A stretch of 64,000 nucleotides of DNA from Desulforamulus hydrothermalis Lam5 = DSM 18033. Lineage in GTDB: Bacteria > Bacillota > Desulfotomaculia > Desulfotomaculales > Desulfotomaculaceae. Within the stretch, counting starts at the first letter, position 1; every line of letters begins with the position of its first letter. The stretch covers positions 62,001 to 126,000 of the forward strand of contig NZ_CAOS01000010.1 of NCBI RefSeq assembly GCF_000315365.1, read 5' to 3'. The notes under the pieces were generated by a model. That model had not been told where the DNA came from and did no database searches. It saw only the letters and a program-made list of their open reading frames with translations. Of the stretch, positions 44,889 through 57,142 are shown in pieces. Made by a program: the position numbers and the translations under genes.

Positions 44889-45344
44889 ATGCGTCCTTCC
44901 TGGGATGAATACTTCATGCAAATTACACGGGTGGTTGCCACCCGTTCTACTTGTTTGCGCCGGCAGGTGGGGGCCGTGATCGTGAAAGACAACCGCATCC
45001 TCACCACCGGCTACAACGGCGCCCCCGCCGGCCTGGCCCACTGCCTGGAAATCGGCTGCCTGCGGGAGCAAATGAATATTCCTTCCGGCCAGCGCCACGA
45101 ACTGTGCCGGGGCCTGCATGCGGAACAAAACGCCTTGCTGCAGGCCGCCGTCCACGGCATTGCGCTGGCCGGGGCCACCATCTACGTTACCTGCCAGCCC
45201 TGCGTCATGTGCGCCAAAATGATTGTCAATGCCAAACTGGCCCGGGTGGTCATAGCCGGGGATTACCCCGATGAGCTGGCCCGCCGCATCCTGGCCGAAG
45301 CGGGCCTGCACGTTGAGGTAAGCGGGGGGCGGTTCCCCGCCTGA
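44889..45344 (+). CDS. comEB: dCMP deaminase ComEB-like
   Basis: 151 residues. Zinc-binding cytidine deaminase motifs [11 protein letters not shown] near 76 and [10 protein letters not shown] near 103. Supplies dUMP for thymidylate synthesis. ATG at 44,889 with SD CGGAGGTGG. The gene end overlaps a long GC inverted repeat (45,323-45,358) with no T run. Confidence 0.93.
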   Translation: MRPSWDEYFMQITRVVATRSTCLRRQVGAVIVKDNRILTTGYNGAPAGLAHCLEIGCLREQMNIPSGQRHELCRGLHAEQNALLQAAVHGIALAGATIYVTCQPCVMCAKMIVNAKLARVVIAGDYPDELARRILAEAGLHVEVSGGRFPA

Positions 45345-45428
45345 ACCGCCCCCCGCAGCCAAAATTATCCGTCTTGAAGGGATTTTTTATTGAGCGTATA
45401 CTATACTGCTGTGGGGGGGAGAAGGCTC

Positions 45429-45740
45429 TTGCAAACCAAAACCATTGCCCTGCCCAAACTGAATAACCTCTCGCCCACCCTGGAATCCACCGCCCTTAAG
45501 CTGATGGAAGAAGCGGGGGAACTGGCCCAGGCCATCGGCAAACTGCGGGGCATGAGCGGCGAGCCCACCGGGCGCCGGGAACAGGAAGTAATGGAACTGA
45601 TCACCAAAGAACTGCTGGACGTGGCGCAAACCGCCGTCAGCATGATGTTTGTGCTGGAAGAACACTTCGGGGTAGACATTGAAAAAGCCCGGCACCAGCA
45701 TATCGAAAAACTGGTTTGCAAGGGCTACCTCAGCAAATAA
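45429..45740 (+). CDS. MazG-like nucleotide pyrophosphohydrolase
   Basis: 103 residues. LKLMEEAGELAQAIGKLRG and ELLDVAQTAVSMMFVLEEH carry the EExxE...ExxD pattern of all-alpha MazG-like NTP pyrophosphatases. TTG at 45,429 follows the SD-like GGGGGGAGAAGG; an earlier in-frame TTG at 45,390 is possible. A TATACT box at 45,398 fits a nearby promoter. Confidence 0.8.
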   Translation: MQTKTIALPKLNNLSPTLESTALKLMEEAGELAQAIGKLRGMSGEPTGRREQEVMELITKELLDVAQTAVSMMFVLEEHFGVDIEKARHQHIEKLVCKGYLSK

Positions 45741-45825
45741 AGAGCTGTTCATACATAAAAGACGCGCGCCAAGCCGGTCCGGCGTGCCGCCGCAATAACG
45801 CCGGACATTTCAGGAGGCTTAAAAC

Positions 45826-46980
45826 ATGCTTAAAATACTCACCGTTTTCGGCACCCGACCGGAGGCTGTCAAAATGGCCCCCCTGGTGCAGGAACTGAAC
45901 CGCCGGCCGGATCAAATCCGTTCCCTGGTGGCGGTTACCGCCCAGCACCGGGAGATGCTGGATCAGGTGCTGCAACTGTTTGACATTCAACCGGACTACG
46001 ACCTTAATATCATGCAGCAGGGGCAAACCCTCTACGATGTCACCGTGCGGGCCCTGGAAGGGCTGAAAGAGGTGCTGATCAAGAGCAACCCGGACCTGGT
46101 GCTGGTGCACGGCGACACCACCACCACCTTTGTGGCGGCCCTGGCGGCCTACTACCGGCAAATACCGGTGGGCCATGTGGAGGCGGGCCTGCGCACCCAT
46201 AACAAATACTCCCCCTTCCCGGAGGAAATGAACCGCCACCTTACGGGCGCCCTGGCGGAATACCATTTTGCGCCCACCCAGCAGGCCATGCAGAACCTAT
46301 TAAAAGAAAACGTCAACCCGGACAACATCTTTGTCACCGGCAACACCGTCATCGACGCCCTGAAAGCCACCGTTAAAGAAAACTATGTATTTACCGACCC
46401 GCTGCTGAATAAAATAGATTTTGGCAGGCAGCGTGTCCTGCTGGTGACCACCCACCGCCGGGAAAACCTGGGTCAGCCCATGCGGGAAATCTACCTGGCC
46501 CTGAAAGAAATAGCCGAAACCTACCCGGATGTGGCCGTTGTCTTCCCGGTGCATAAAAACCCGGCCGTCCGCCGGGTGGCGCTGGAAATCCTGGGCCACC
46601 TGCCCCGGGTGCACTTAATTGAGCCGTTGCAGTACGAGCCCTTTATCAACCTGATGCAGCGCTGCCACCTGGTGCTTACCGATTCCGGCGGCCTGCAGGA
46701 AGAAGCCCCCGCCCTGGGCAAACCGGTGCTGGTGCTGCGGCATACCACCGAACGGCCGGAAGCGGTGGCAGCAGGCACGGTCAAACTGGTGGGTACCGAG
46801 CGGGAGGTTGTTCTGGCTGTCACAAAACAACTGCTGGACAACCCGCAGGCTTACCGGGCCATGGCTGAGGCGGTTAATCCCTACGGCGACGGGCAGGCGT
46901 CCCGGCGCATTGTGGATTTCCTTTGTTACAAATTTCATTTAGCCGACCGGCCGCCGGAGGAATTTTGGCCCCAAAAATAA
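45826..46980 (+). CDS. wecB: UDP-N-acetylglucosamine 2-epimerase
   Basis: 384 residues. Makes UDP-ManNAc for wall polymers. N-terminus LTVFGTRPEAVKMAPLVQEL and central HVEAGLRTHNKYSPFPEE, TDSGGLQEEAPALGKPVLVL are standard. SD AGGAGG. In Bacillus mnaA also lies just before atp. Confidence 0.96.
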   Translation: MLKILTVFGTRPEAVKMAPLVQELNRRPDQIRSLVAVTAQHREMLDQVLQLFDIQPDYDLNIMQQGQTLYDVTVRALEGLKEVLIKSNPDLVLVHGDTTTTFVAALAAYYRQIPVGHVEAGLRTHNKYSPFPEEMNRHLTGALAEYHFAPTQQAMQNLLKENVNPDNIFVTGNTVIDALKATVKENYVFTDPLLNKIDFGRQRVLLVTTHRRENLGQPMREIYLALKEIAETYPDVAVVFPVHKNPAVRRVALEILGHLPRVHLIEPLQYEPFINLMQRCHLVLTDSGGLQEEAPALGKPVLVLRHTTERPEAVAAGTVKLVGTEREVVLAVTKQLLDNPQAYRAMAEAVNPYGDGQASRRIVDFLCYKFHLADRPPEEFWPQK

Positions 46981-47248
46981 GAGCAAACCTGTATGACAAA
47001 CATAGTCGAAAGTTGTCAGATTAAAAAATAATTTAAAAAATTTGCTAAAATGCTTGCGGGGCTGGAGGAATAATGAAAAACTTGTAGAAGTTATATAAAA
47101 AATCACAGGCAAATGACGCCTGGCTGACAAAACCTTGTCCCCGTAAGGTGCGGTCAATTGTGAATAATGGAATTAGCCCTTTACAATAATATACAGTACC
47201 ATCACCGCCGGTGCATGACTGCCAACCCGAAAGGAAATGCTAAAAAAC
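46981..47248 (+). other. Leader region of the ATP synthase operon
   Basis: A/T-rich intergenic stretch with no clear promoter pair. It contains a strong SD (GGAGG) followed by a four-codon frame (MKNL, ATG at 47,074), small hairpins CAGGC-AAATGAC-GCCTG and ACCTT...AAGGT, and no gene. Possibly the transcribed leader of atp. Confidence 0.4.
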
Positions 47249-47479
47249 ATGAGTGGAAACGGTAAAGGAAACCCGCTGCGGGCCCTGGCCCTGGCTTCCT
47301 CCATCAGTGTAGAAATTGCCGCTGCCACGGTGGCAGGCTTTTGGGGCGGGCGGTGGCTGGATGCCAAGCTTAACACCGCCCCCTGGCTGATGCTGGCCGG
47401 GCTTTTGCTGGGCATGGCCGGCGGCATGTGGGGCGTGTATCATACACTGGAGTCCTTCCGCCAGAAAGACAAGGAGTGA
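47249..47479 (+). CDS. AtpZ/AtpI-type small membrane protein
   Basis: 76 residues, two helices separated by a short turn (SISVEIAAATVAGFWGGRWL and WLMLAGLLLGMAGGMWGVYH). These small proteins precede atpB in many Firmicutes and are linked to ATP synthase assembly or Mg uptake. ATG at 47,249 is tentative; ATG 47,237 lies too close to the SD AAGG. Confidence 0.8.
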   Translation: MSGNGKGNPLRALALASSISVEIAAATVAGFWGGRWLDAKLNTAPWLMLAGLLLGMAGGMWGVYHTLESFRQKDKE

Positions 47480-47483
47480 GTAC

Positions 47484-47942
47484 ATGCTGGGGTCTGCTAC
47501 CATGCCAAGCCTGGAAGTACAACTAAAGCGCACTGTCAAACACACGGCGGCGGTGGTGGCCGTGCTGGCCCTGGCGGTGGCGCTGGACTACCACAACCAC
47601 CTGTATAAGGGTTTTTTGGTGGGTTCCCTGGTCAGCCTGCAAAATGCCATTTTGCTCAGCAAGAGAATTAAAAAAGCATCCGCCATTAAAGAAGTGGGCA
47701 AAGCAATTGCATACATGCGCAGGGGCTTTTTTATCCGCCTGATTATCATTATGGCCACCCTGTGGCTGTCTGTCAGAATTCCCGGTATCAGCGTGCATGC
47801 CGCAGCGGTAGGCTTGTTTGTTGCCCCGGTGCTGTCCATAGCCGATTTTATTGTCACGTTGCTAAAAGAGAGTGTCCCCCCCGGGGGCGCCCTCGATAAT
47901 AAAGTGAAACCATTTCAACGTGAAGGGGGTGAAAACGCATGA
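47484..47942 (+). CDS. atpI: ATP synthase subunit I
   Basis: 152 residues, four hydrophobic segments, ATP-synthase I superfamily; in related bacteria it acts as chaperone for c-ring assembly. Starts 4 bp after the preceding gene; its stop overlaps the atpB ATG. Confidence 0.83.
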   Translation: MLGSATMPSLEVQLKRTVKHTAAVVAVLALAVALDYHNHLYKGFLVGSLVSLQNAILLSKRIKKASAIKEVGKAIAYMRRGFFIRLIIIMATLWLSVRIPGISVHAAAVGLFVAPVLSIADFIVTLLKESVPPGGALDNKVKPFQREGGENA

Positions 47943-48733
47943 GCGCTGCGGCGGGAGCTGCGCATGCAGCAGAGCATCATGATATGCTGCACCAGGTGGA
48001 AGTGGCCCTCAACTACTGGGGCATTCCGCTGTTTTCGGAGTACGACAAATACTGGCAGATCATGGGTCTCAGCATCAGTCCCCGGACCATGATTATGACC
48101 TGGCTCACCATGGCTTTGGTGCTGCTGTTTGCCTGGGCCTGCACCAGAAACCTGAATGTCAGGAGCCCCGGCAAAGCACAGGCCACCTTTGAGGTGCTGT
48201 GGGAATTCCTGGGCGGGCAGGTATTTGCCAACCTGGGCAAAAGCAAAGTAGGCAATGCCATGTTGCCCGTTGTCATAACCCTGTTTACTTACATTGCCTT
48301 TGCCAACCTGCTGGGCCTGATACCAACCTTAAGTTCGCCCACGGCAGACAAAAACACCACCTTTGGCTTAGCCTTAATTGTTGTCTTTTTAATTCATTAC
48401 CACGGCATCAAATCTAACGGTATCGGCGGCCACATCGGCCACTATTTCCAGCCCTTCAAGCCCTTTGTGGTGCTGCACCTGATTGAAGAAGTGGCCCGGC
48501 CGGTGACGCTGGCTTTCCGTCTTTACGGCAACATCTTTGCCGGCGAGGTACTGATCGCGGTATTGTTAGGTTTGATCAACATTAACGCCTATGTCTTCGG
48601 TGGATTTATCCCGTCGGTTATTTGGCTGGCATTCTCAGTTTTTGTAGGTTTTGTGCAAGCCTTCGTATTCTCCATGCTGACCATTGCCTACGTATCACAG
48701 TTTGCTGCTCACCACGATGCTGACCACCACTAG
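47939..48733 (+). CDS. atpB: ATP synthase Fo subunit a
   Basis: 264 residues, about six helices. The essential Arg is in PVTLAFRLYGNIFAGEVL near 197. His-rich ends (HAAEHHD at the start, HHDADHH at the end) are notable. Overlaps atpI by 4 nt. Confidence 0.96.
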   Translation: MSAAAGAAHAAEHHDMLHQVEVALNYWGIPLFSEYDKYWQIMGLSISPRTMIMTWLTMALVLLFAWACTRNLNVRSPGKAQATFEVLWEFLGGQVFANLGKSKVGNAMLPVVITLFTYIAFANLLGLIPTLSSPTADKNTTFGLALIVVFLIHYHGIKSNGIGGHIGHYFQPFKPFVVLHLIEEVARPVTLAFRLYGNIFAGEVLIAVLLGLININAYVFGGFIPSVIWLAFSVFVGFVQAFVFSMLTIAYVSQFAAHHDADHH

Positions 48734-48773
48734 GTTTTGCGTATTAAACACTTTAGAAAGGAGGGGAAAAGGA

Positions 48774-49007
48774 ATGGAAGTAACTGCTGCTGCTGCCATC
48801 GCTACCGGCCTGGCCGTTGGTTTAGGCGCTCTGGGTGCCGCTGTTGGTGACGGTATCTGCACCGGCAAAGCCATCGAAAGCATTGCCCGTCAGCCCGAAG
48901 CTAAAGGTACCATTCAAACCACCATGTTTATTTCCGTAGGTCTGATCGAATCTATCCCCATTATCGCCGTAGTTCTTGCCTTCATGCTGTTTGGTAAGAT
49001 TGGTTAA
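48774..49007 (+). CDS. atpE: ATP synthase Fo subunit c
   Basis: 77-residue hairpin of two helices joined by the RQPEAKG loop. Ion-carrying Glu in SVGLIESIPII in helix 2. Helix 1 has Asp in AAVGDGICTGK, at the position where Na+-type rings carry Gln. ATG at 48,774 with SD AAAGGAGGGG. Highly expressed codon pattern. Confidence 0.95.
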   Translation: MEVTAAAAIATGLAVGLGALGAAVGDGICTGKAIESIARQPEAKGTIQTTMFISVGLIESIPIIAVVLAFMLFGKIG

Positions 49008-49123
49008 TTGGCAGGGAAAGTTTAGTATGCTTTAAGGACGGGGGCGATTTGGCGGGCTTAACGCTATCTCCAAGCCCGCAGTCGCCTTCCTTATTGTCCG
49101 CCCAGACGGAAGGAGGGGAATTT

Positions 49124-49618
49124 GTGGAGAGCTTAGGTTTTAATGCTACGTTATTAGCCCAGATGTTCAACTTCCTGGTCTTATTAATCCTGCTCCGGGC
49201 GGTGGCCTACAAGCCTTTTATGAACATGCTGGAAAAACGCAGGGAACTCATCGAAAGCAGCATTGCTGCAGCCGAAGAAGATAAAAAGCAGGCCGAGCAA
49301 ATGCGGGCCGCTTTACAGGCCGAACTGCAGCGTTCCCGCGAACAGGCTGCCGAGCTGATGGCCCGGGCAACCAAAAACGCTGAAGAACAAGCCCAGCAGA
49401 TTATTGAAGCTGCCAAAGCAGAAGCTGCCCGGGTTAAAGACAGCGCCCTGGCTGAAATCCAGCGGGAAAAAGAAAAAGCTGTGGCCGAACTGAGGGACCA
49501 GGTTGCTACACTCTCCATTTTGGTGGCTGGCAAAATTATCGACCAGAAACTCACTGATGACATTCATAAGGATCTGGTGAACAAATTTGTTAAAGAGGCA
49601 GGCGATCTGCCATGTTAA
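49124..49618 (+). CDS. atpF: ATP synthase Fo subunit b
   Basis: 164 residues: one N-terminal membrane helix (QMFNFLVLLILLRAVAYKPF), then a long charged coiled coil forming the peripheral stalk. GTG at 49,124 is chosen for the SD GGAAGGAGGGG six bases upstream; the frame also runs back to a TTG at 49,049 without SD. Overlaps atpH by 7 nt. Confidence 0.93.
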   Translation: MESLGFNATLLAQMFNFLVLLILLRAVAYKPFMNMLEKRRELIESSIAAAEEDKKQAEQMRAALQAELQRSREQAAELMARATKNAEEQAQQIIEAAKAEAARVKDSALAEIQREKEKAVAELRDQVATLSILVAGKIIDQKLTDDIHKDLVNKFVKEAGDLPC

Positions 49619-50157
49619 AAGGGGCTGTGGCAAGGCGTTATGCCCAGGCCCTGTATGAAATTGCCCGGGATAAAAATGCCCTGGACACCATGGAACAGGA
49701 ATTAAAGGGCGTTGCTGAGGCAATTGAAGGGACCAGGGAGCTCCAAAAGGTATTATACCATCCGCAGGTGTTACCCGGCGAGAAGAAAAAACTGCTCAAG
49801 GCGCTGTTTGAAGGTAAAATTTCCGCCGAGACCATGAACTTCCTTGGTCTGGTTGTTGATAAGCGCCGCGAGAACTATATCTCGGGCATTGCCGCCGAAT
49901 TTGCCGCCCTGGCCAACGAAGCCCGCGGCAAAGTGGCCGCCGAAGTAACCTCTGCCATCCAGCTCAGCGATGAGCAAAAACAACAATTAATTCAAGTAGC
50001 TTCCCGCCTGGCCGGTAAACAAGTGGAACCCACCTTTGCGGTGGATCCTTCCCTGATCGGCGGCGTTGTTGTAAAAATCGGCAGTAAGGTCATCGACGGC
50101 AGTATTAAAACCCGTCTTGCTGCCCTTAAATCACGCCTCATGTCCAAAACCAGTTAA
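49612..50157 (+). CDS. atpH: ATP synthase F1 subunit delta
   Basis: 181 residues, OSCP family: starts VARRYAQALYEIARDKNALD and ends with the conserved VDPSLIGGVVVKIGSKVIDGS. Links the peripheral stalk to F1. Confidence 0.95.
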   Translation: MLKGAVARRYAQALYEIARDKNALDTMEQELKGVAEAIEGTRELQKVLYHPQVLPGEKKKLLKALFEGKISAETMNFLGLVVDKRRENYISGIAAEFAALANEARGKVAAEVTSAIQLSDEQKQQLIQVASRLAGKQVEPTFAVDPSLIGGVVVKIGSKVIDGSIKTRLAALKSRLMSKTS

Positions 50158-50160
50158 TAG

Positions 50161-51684
<1,524 letters not shown>

Positions 51685-51755
51685 AAAGCGAGGGTCGCCC
51701 GCCACTGCGGCCGAGAGCCGGGGGCGAACAGCGAGAAAAGGTGGTGATTTAGTCA

Positions 51756-52607
51756 ATGCCCAGTGCCCGTGATTTAAGGCGCCGGATTAAGAGTATTAAA
51801 AGTACCCAACAAATCACCAAAGCCATGAAAATGGTGGCTGCCGCCAAACTGCGCCGGGCTCAGGAAGCAGCCGAGTCGGCCCGCCCCTTTGCCCTGAAAA
51901 TCAAAGACGTGCTCAGCCGTGTGGCTGCTGCCAGCGGTGGCGCCAGCCACCCCCTGCTGGAAGTGCGGGAAATCAAACGCAGCGCCTACATCGTAATTAC
52001 CGCCGACCGGGGCCTGTGCGGCGGCTTCAACGCCAACGTGCTGCGGCGGGCCGCCAACGAAGTTAAAGAGTCGGCCAACCCGGCCATTGTTGCGGTGGGC
52101 CGCAAGTCCCGCGATTACTTCAGCCGCCGCGGCTTTGACGTAGCGGCATCCTATGTACGGTTAGGCGAGACCATCCAGTTCTCCCAGGCCAAAGAAATTG
52201 CCAAGTTTGTCATGGACAAGTACATCAGCGGCGAGTTCGACGAAGTGTACCTGATCTTCAGCGAGTTTATCAACGTGCTGAGCCAGCGTCCCACCAAAGT
52301 CAAGCTGCTGCCGGTGGAAACCCCGGCCGAAGAGAGCAAAGGGCCCAAGGTGGAATACATCTTCGAGCCTTCCGCCGAGTCGGTGCTGGCCAGCCTGCTG
52401 CCCACCTATGTGGAGACCACCGTCTTCCGGGCCATGCTGGAAGCCAAAGCCGGCGAGCAGGGCGCCCGCATGACCGCCATGGACTCCGCCACCAAGAACG
52501 CCAAAGAACTGATTCACAAGTTAACCCTGTCCTTGAACCGTGCCCGTCAGGCTGCCATCACCAAGGAAATTTCCGAAATCGTGGGCGGCGCTGCGGCGCT
52601 CGAATAA
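51756..52607 (+). CDS. atpG: ATP synthase F1 subunit gamma
   Basis: 283 residues, central stalk coiled coil: [20 protein letters not shown] at the N-terminus and an equivalent helix at the C-terminus; [12 protein letters not shown] near 85. SD AAAGGTGGTGA. Confidence 0.97.
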   Translation: MPSARDLRRRIKSIKSTQQITKAMKMVAAAKLRRAQEAAESARPFALKIKDVLSRVAAASGGASHPLLEVREIKRSAYIVITADRGLCGGFNANVLRRAANEVKESANPAIVAVGRKSRDYFSRRGFDVAASYVRLGETIQFSQAKEIAKFVMDKYISGEFDEVYLIFSEFINVLSQRPTKVKLLPVETPAEESKGPKVEYIFEPSAESVLASLLPTYVETTVFRAMLEAKAGEQGARMTAMDSATKNAKELIHKLTLSLNRARQAAITKEISEIVGGAAALE

Positions 52608-54068
<1,461 letters not shown>

Positions 54069-54070
54069 TT

Positions 54071-54469
54071 ATGGCTAAAACCCAACGCCTTGATATCGTT
54101 ACTCCTGAAAAGGTTGTTTTCAGCGAGGAAATCGAGTTCATCGTGGCCCCCGGCGCCGACGGTGAACTGGGCATCCTGCCCGAGCACGCCCCGCTGGTAA
54201 CCGCCCTTAAAATCGGCGTGCTGCGCATCCAGCAGGGCGGCAAGTTCTTCAAAGTGGCCGTCAGCGGCGGCTTTATGGAAGTGAAGAACAGCCGCGTGGT
54301 GGTGCTGGCAGACACCGCCGAACGGGCCGACCAGATTGATGTGGAGCGGGCCAGGGCAGCCAAGCAGCGGGCTGAACAGCGGCTTACCGCCAAAAGCCCC
54401 GATATCGACGTGGCCCGGGCGGAAGTTGCCCTGCAAAAAGCCCTCAACCGCCTTAAAGCGGTGGAGTAA
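54071..54469 (+). CDS. atpC: ATP synthase F1 subunit epsilon
   Basis: 132 residues: N-terminal beta-sandwich ([38 protein letters not shown]) and a C-terminal two-helix regulatory domain. Two bases after atpD, last gene of the operon; terminator follows. Confidence 0.96.
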   Translation: MAKTQRLDIVTPEKVVFSEEIEFIVAPGADGELGILPEHAPLVTALKIGVLRIQQGGKFFKVAVSGGFMEVKNSRVVVLADTAERADQIDVERARAAKQRAEQRLTAKSPDIDVARAEVALQKALNRLKAVE

Positions 54470-54492
54470 TAAACAAAATAAAGCCATGCTTA

Positions 54493-54526
54493 AAACCCTC
54501 GTCCGGTTTGCCGGACGGGGGTTTTT
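54493..54526 (+). terminator. Terminator of the atp operon
   Basis: AAACCCTCGTCCGG pairs with CCGGACGGGGGTTT (one G-U pair), loop TTTG, ending in TTTTT. Confidence 0.88.
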
Positions 54527-54657
54527 GCCTGTTTTCCGCCGCCCGCCAGGCGCCCGGCCGGCCCATGGTATGTTCTGGCCCGGTGCTGGCAATACTGATG
54601 TTAGATTTGCCTGCCTGCCGCAGGCAAAACATTTATACACTTAAAGGACACATGGCT

Positions 54658-55911
54658 ATGGAAAAAATCGTCATTCAAGGCGGCCAACCGCTGTGCGGCA
54701 GCATTAAAGCAAGCGGCGCCAAAAACGCCGTACTGCCCATCCTGGCGGCAACCCTGTTAACGGCCGGCCCCACTGTGCTGCTGGATGTGCCCAAACTGGC
54801 GGATGTCGGGGTAATTTGCGCTGTCCTGCAGGGCTTGGGGGCGCACATCGAACAAAGGGACGACCGGCTTCATATCAGCGTGCCCCGGCTGGCCGGCAGC
54901 GAAGCACCCTACGAGTATGTACGCCAGATGCGGGCCTCCTTTCTGGTGATGGGGCCGCTGCTGGCCCGGGCCGGCCGGGCCAGGATTTCCCTGCCCGGCG
55001 GCTGCGCCATCGGCACCCGGCCCATCGACCTGCACCTCAAGGGCTTTGCCGCCCTGGGGGCGGATATCCGCTACGGCGCCGGATATATCGAAGCCTTTGC
55101 CCGGCGGCTGAAGGGAGCCCGCATCTACCTGGACTTCCCCAGCGTGGGGGCCACCGAAAATATTATGATGGCGGCCGTTTTGGCCGACGGCCAAACCATT
55201 ATCGAAAACGCCGCCGAGGAACCGGAAATTGTCGACCTGGCCAACTTCCTCAACTCCCTGGGGGCCCGCATCAAAGGGGCGGGCACTAAAGTTATCCGCA
55301 TCGACGGGGTCGACAGCCTGGGCGGCGCCACCCACGCCGTTATCCCGGACCGCATCGAAGCCGGCACTTACCTGGTGGCTGCCGCCATCACCCGGGGCAA
55401 CCTGCTGGTAGAAAACGTTATCACCGACCACCTGAAACCGGTGGTAGCTAAGCTGATTGAAGCGGGGGCAAACCTCAGCGAAGAAGAAAACGGCTTGCGG
55501 GTTGACTGCCGGGGCCTCACCCTTAAGGGAGTGGACATCAAAACCCTGCCCTACCCGGGTTTTCCCACCGACATGCAGGCCCAGTTCATGGCCCTCTTGA
55601 GTGTGGCCGAGGGGACCAGCATTATCACCGAAACCGTGTTTGAAAACCGCTTCATGCACGTTAACGAACTCAAGCGCATGGGCGCCAAAATTAAAATTGA
55701 AGGGCGCACGGCGGTGGTGCAGGGGGTAGCCGGCCTCACCGGCACCGCCGTCAAAGCCACCGACCTGCGGGCGGGCGCCGCCCTAATTCTGGCCGGCCTG
55801 GCCGCCGCCGGCGAAACCTGGGTTACCAACATCCACCACATCGACCGGGGCTACGAAAACCTGATTGAAAAACTGCAGGCCGCCGGCGCCCGCATTAAAC
55901 GCATGACTTAG
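54658..55911 (+). CDS. murA: UDP-N-acetylglucosamine 1-carboxyvinyltransferase
   Basis: 417 residues, first step of peptidoglycan synthesis. Starts [20 protein letters not shown]; the fosfomycin-target Cys is in [18 protein letters not shown] near 116. ATG at 54,658 (or 54,652) after SD AAAGGACAC; the frame is open further upstream without SD. Confidence 0.97.
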   Translation: MEKIVIQGGQPLCGSIKASGAKNAVLPILAATLLTAGPTVLLDVPKLADVGVICAVLQGLGAHIEQRDDRLHISVPRLAGSEAPYEYVRQMRASFLVMGPLLARAGRARISLPGGCAIGTRPIDLHLKGFAALGADIRYGAGYIEAFARRLKGARIYLDFPSVGATENIMMAAVLADGQTIIENAAEEPEIVDLANFLNSLGARIKGAGTKVIRIDGVDSLGGATHAVIPDRIEAGTYLVAAAITRGNLLVENVITDHLKPVVAKLIEAGANLSEEENGLRVDCRGLTLKGVDIKTLPYPGFPTDMQAQFMALLSVAEGTSIITETVFENRFMHVNELKRMGAKIKIEGRTAVVQGVAGLTGTAVKATDLRAGAALILAGLAAAGETWVTNIHHIDRGYENLIEKLQAAGARIKRMT

Positions 55912-55931
55912 GCGGCGGGCCCTAAGCATTA

Positions 55932-56018
55932 TATGGTGGTTTATGATCCCCTGCCGGCGAGCGGTGATTTTATGATCCCCTGCCGGCGACTTGTCGAAGC
56001 ACCGGCAACAGCACCTGA
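55932..56018. repeat. Two tandem left-half copies of structured repeat
   Basis: ATGGTGGTTTATGATCCCCTGCC (55,932 on) is repeated as GGTGATTTTATGATCCCCTGCC (55,962 on). The second copy continues GACTTGTCGAAGCACCGGCAACAGCAC. No right halves are present. Confidence 0.65.
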
Positions 56019-56040
56019 GTTCTAATTTGCCGGGGCCTTT

Positions 56041-56048
56041 CATATATA
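56041..56048 (+). promoter_or_regulatory. Possible sigma-E -10 box of spoIID
   Basis: CATATATA resembles the sigma-E -10 (CATACANT), with an A/T-rich TTCTAATTT about 13 bp upstream as weak -35. Bacillus spoIID is sigma-E dependent, which makes this plausible but unproven. Confidence 0.3.
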
Positions 56049-56087
56049 TATGGTGGACAAACCCTGTATGAAAGGCAGGCACCCGCC

Positions 56088-57029
56088 ATGCGCAAACTGT
56101 TGTTGGCCCTGCTGGCCCTCGCCCTGCTGGCCTACCTGTGGCCGCCCCGTCAGCCCGGCAGCCAAATAGAATCCCGGGGCACCCAGGTAAGGCTGTACAA
56201 CCACGCAACCGGCGCCATCCAAACCATGCCCCTGGAAGAATACCTGGTGGGCGTGGTGGCCGCCGAAATGCCCGCCGCCTTCCCGCTGGAAGCCCTCAAG
56301 GCCCAGGCGGTGGCCGCCCGCACCTACATCATGCTGCGCCTTTCCCCCGGCGGCGTGCAAAACAGCCGCCACCCGGGGGCAGACGTGTCCAGCGACCCCA
56401 AAGAAGGACAGGCCTGGCTTGACCGGGAGGCCATGCAAAAACGCTGGGGCAAAGTAAAATTCCTGGAATACTACTATAAAATCAGGTGGGCGGTGGCAAG
56501 CACCGAGGGGCAGGTTATTATCTACCGCAGTCGGCTCATCTTCCCGGCCTTTCACGCCGCCTGCGGCGGCCATACCGAAAACGCCGAAGAAGTATGGGTA
56601 GCCGCTGCCCCCTACCTTAAAGGGGTGCCTTGCGCTTACTGCCGGGACTACCCGGTTGTAAGCCAGGCTGCCTTCACCCTGGCGGAACTGGATCAAAAAC
56701 TTAACACCAACCTGTCGGTGCTGCCGGCAGCCACCCTGCCAGGCCAAGCCATGGCCGTCACAGCGCAAACCTCCACCGGCCGCCCCAAAGAAATCCGCCT
56801 GGGCAGCAAAACCTACCCGGCCACCCTGCTGCGGGAAATGCTGCAACTGCGTTCCACCAACCTTACCTGGCAGGCGGCGGGAGATAAAATTACCTTTACC
56901 ACCCGGGGCTACGGCCATGGCGTCGGCCTCTGCCAGAACGGCGCCAAAGGCATGGCCCGGCAGGGCAAAAGCTATCAGGAAATCCTCAAGCACTATTACA
57001 GCGGCGTTGAAATTACCACCCTCAAATAA
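56088..57029 (+). CDS. spoIID: Stage II sporulation protein D
   Basis: 313 residues. Lytic transglycosylase needed for engulfment. Membrane anchor at residues 3-22, then the SpoIID domain with LEEYLVGVVAAEMPAAFPLEAL (catalytic Glu), FHAACGGHTENAEEVW and GYGHGVGLCQNGAKGMA. Full length. Confidence 0.96.
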   Translation: MRKLLLALLALALLAYLWPPRQPGSQIESRGTQVRLYNHATGAIQTMPLEEYLVGVVAAEMPAAFPLEALKAQAVAARTYIMLRLSPGGVQNSRHPGADVSSDPKEGQAWLDREAMQKRWGKVKFLEYYYKIRWAVASTEGQVIIYRSRLIFPAFHAACGGHTENAEEVWVAAAPYLKGVPCAYCRDYPVVSQAAFTLAELDQKLNTNLSVLPAATLPGQAMAVTAQTSTGRPKEIRLGSKTYPATLLREMLQLRSTNLTWQAAGDKITFTTRGYGHGVGLCQNGAKGMARQGKSYQEILKHYYSGVEITTLK

Positions 57030-57075
57030 ATACCCGGGCTTGCCGCCGGCACCCCGCCGTTACGCCCGGCGGCAT

Positions 57076-57104
57076 GTATAATCAGCTTCCCTTTTGGCCA
57101 TACT
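57076..57104 (+). promoter_or_regulatory. Sigma-F type promoter of spoIIQ
   Basis: GTATA at 57,076-57,080, 15-bp spacer and GGCCATACT at 57,096-57,104 match the forespore sigma-F pattern (GYATA, N15, GGNNANANT) exactly. It is 39 bp before spoIIQ, a known sigma-F target in Bacillus. Confidence 0.75.
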
Positions 57105-57142
57105 CTAACTAAACAACCACAACAAAAGGGAGGAATAACAGC

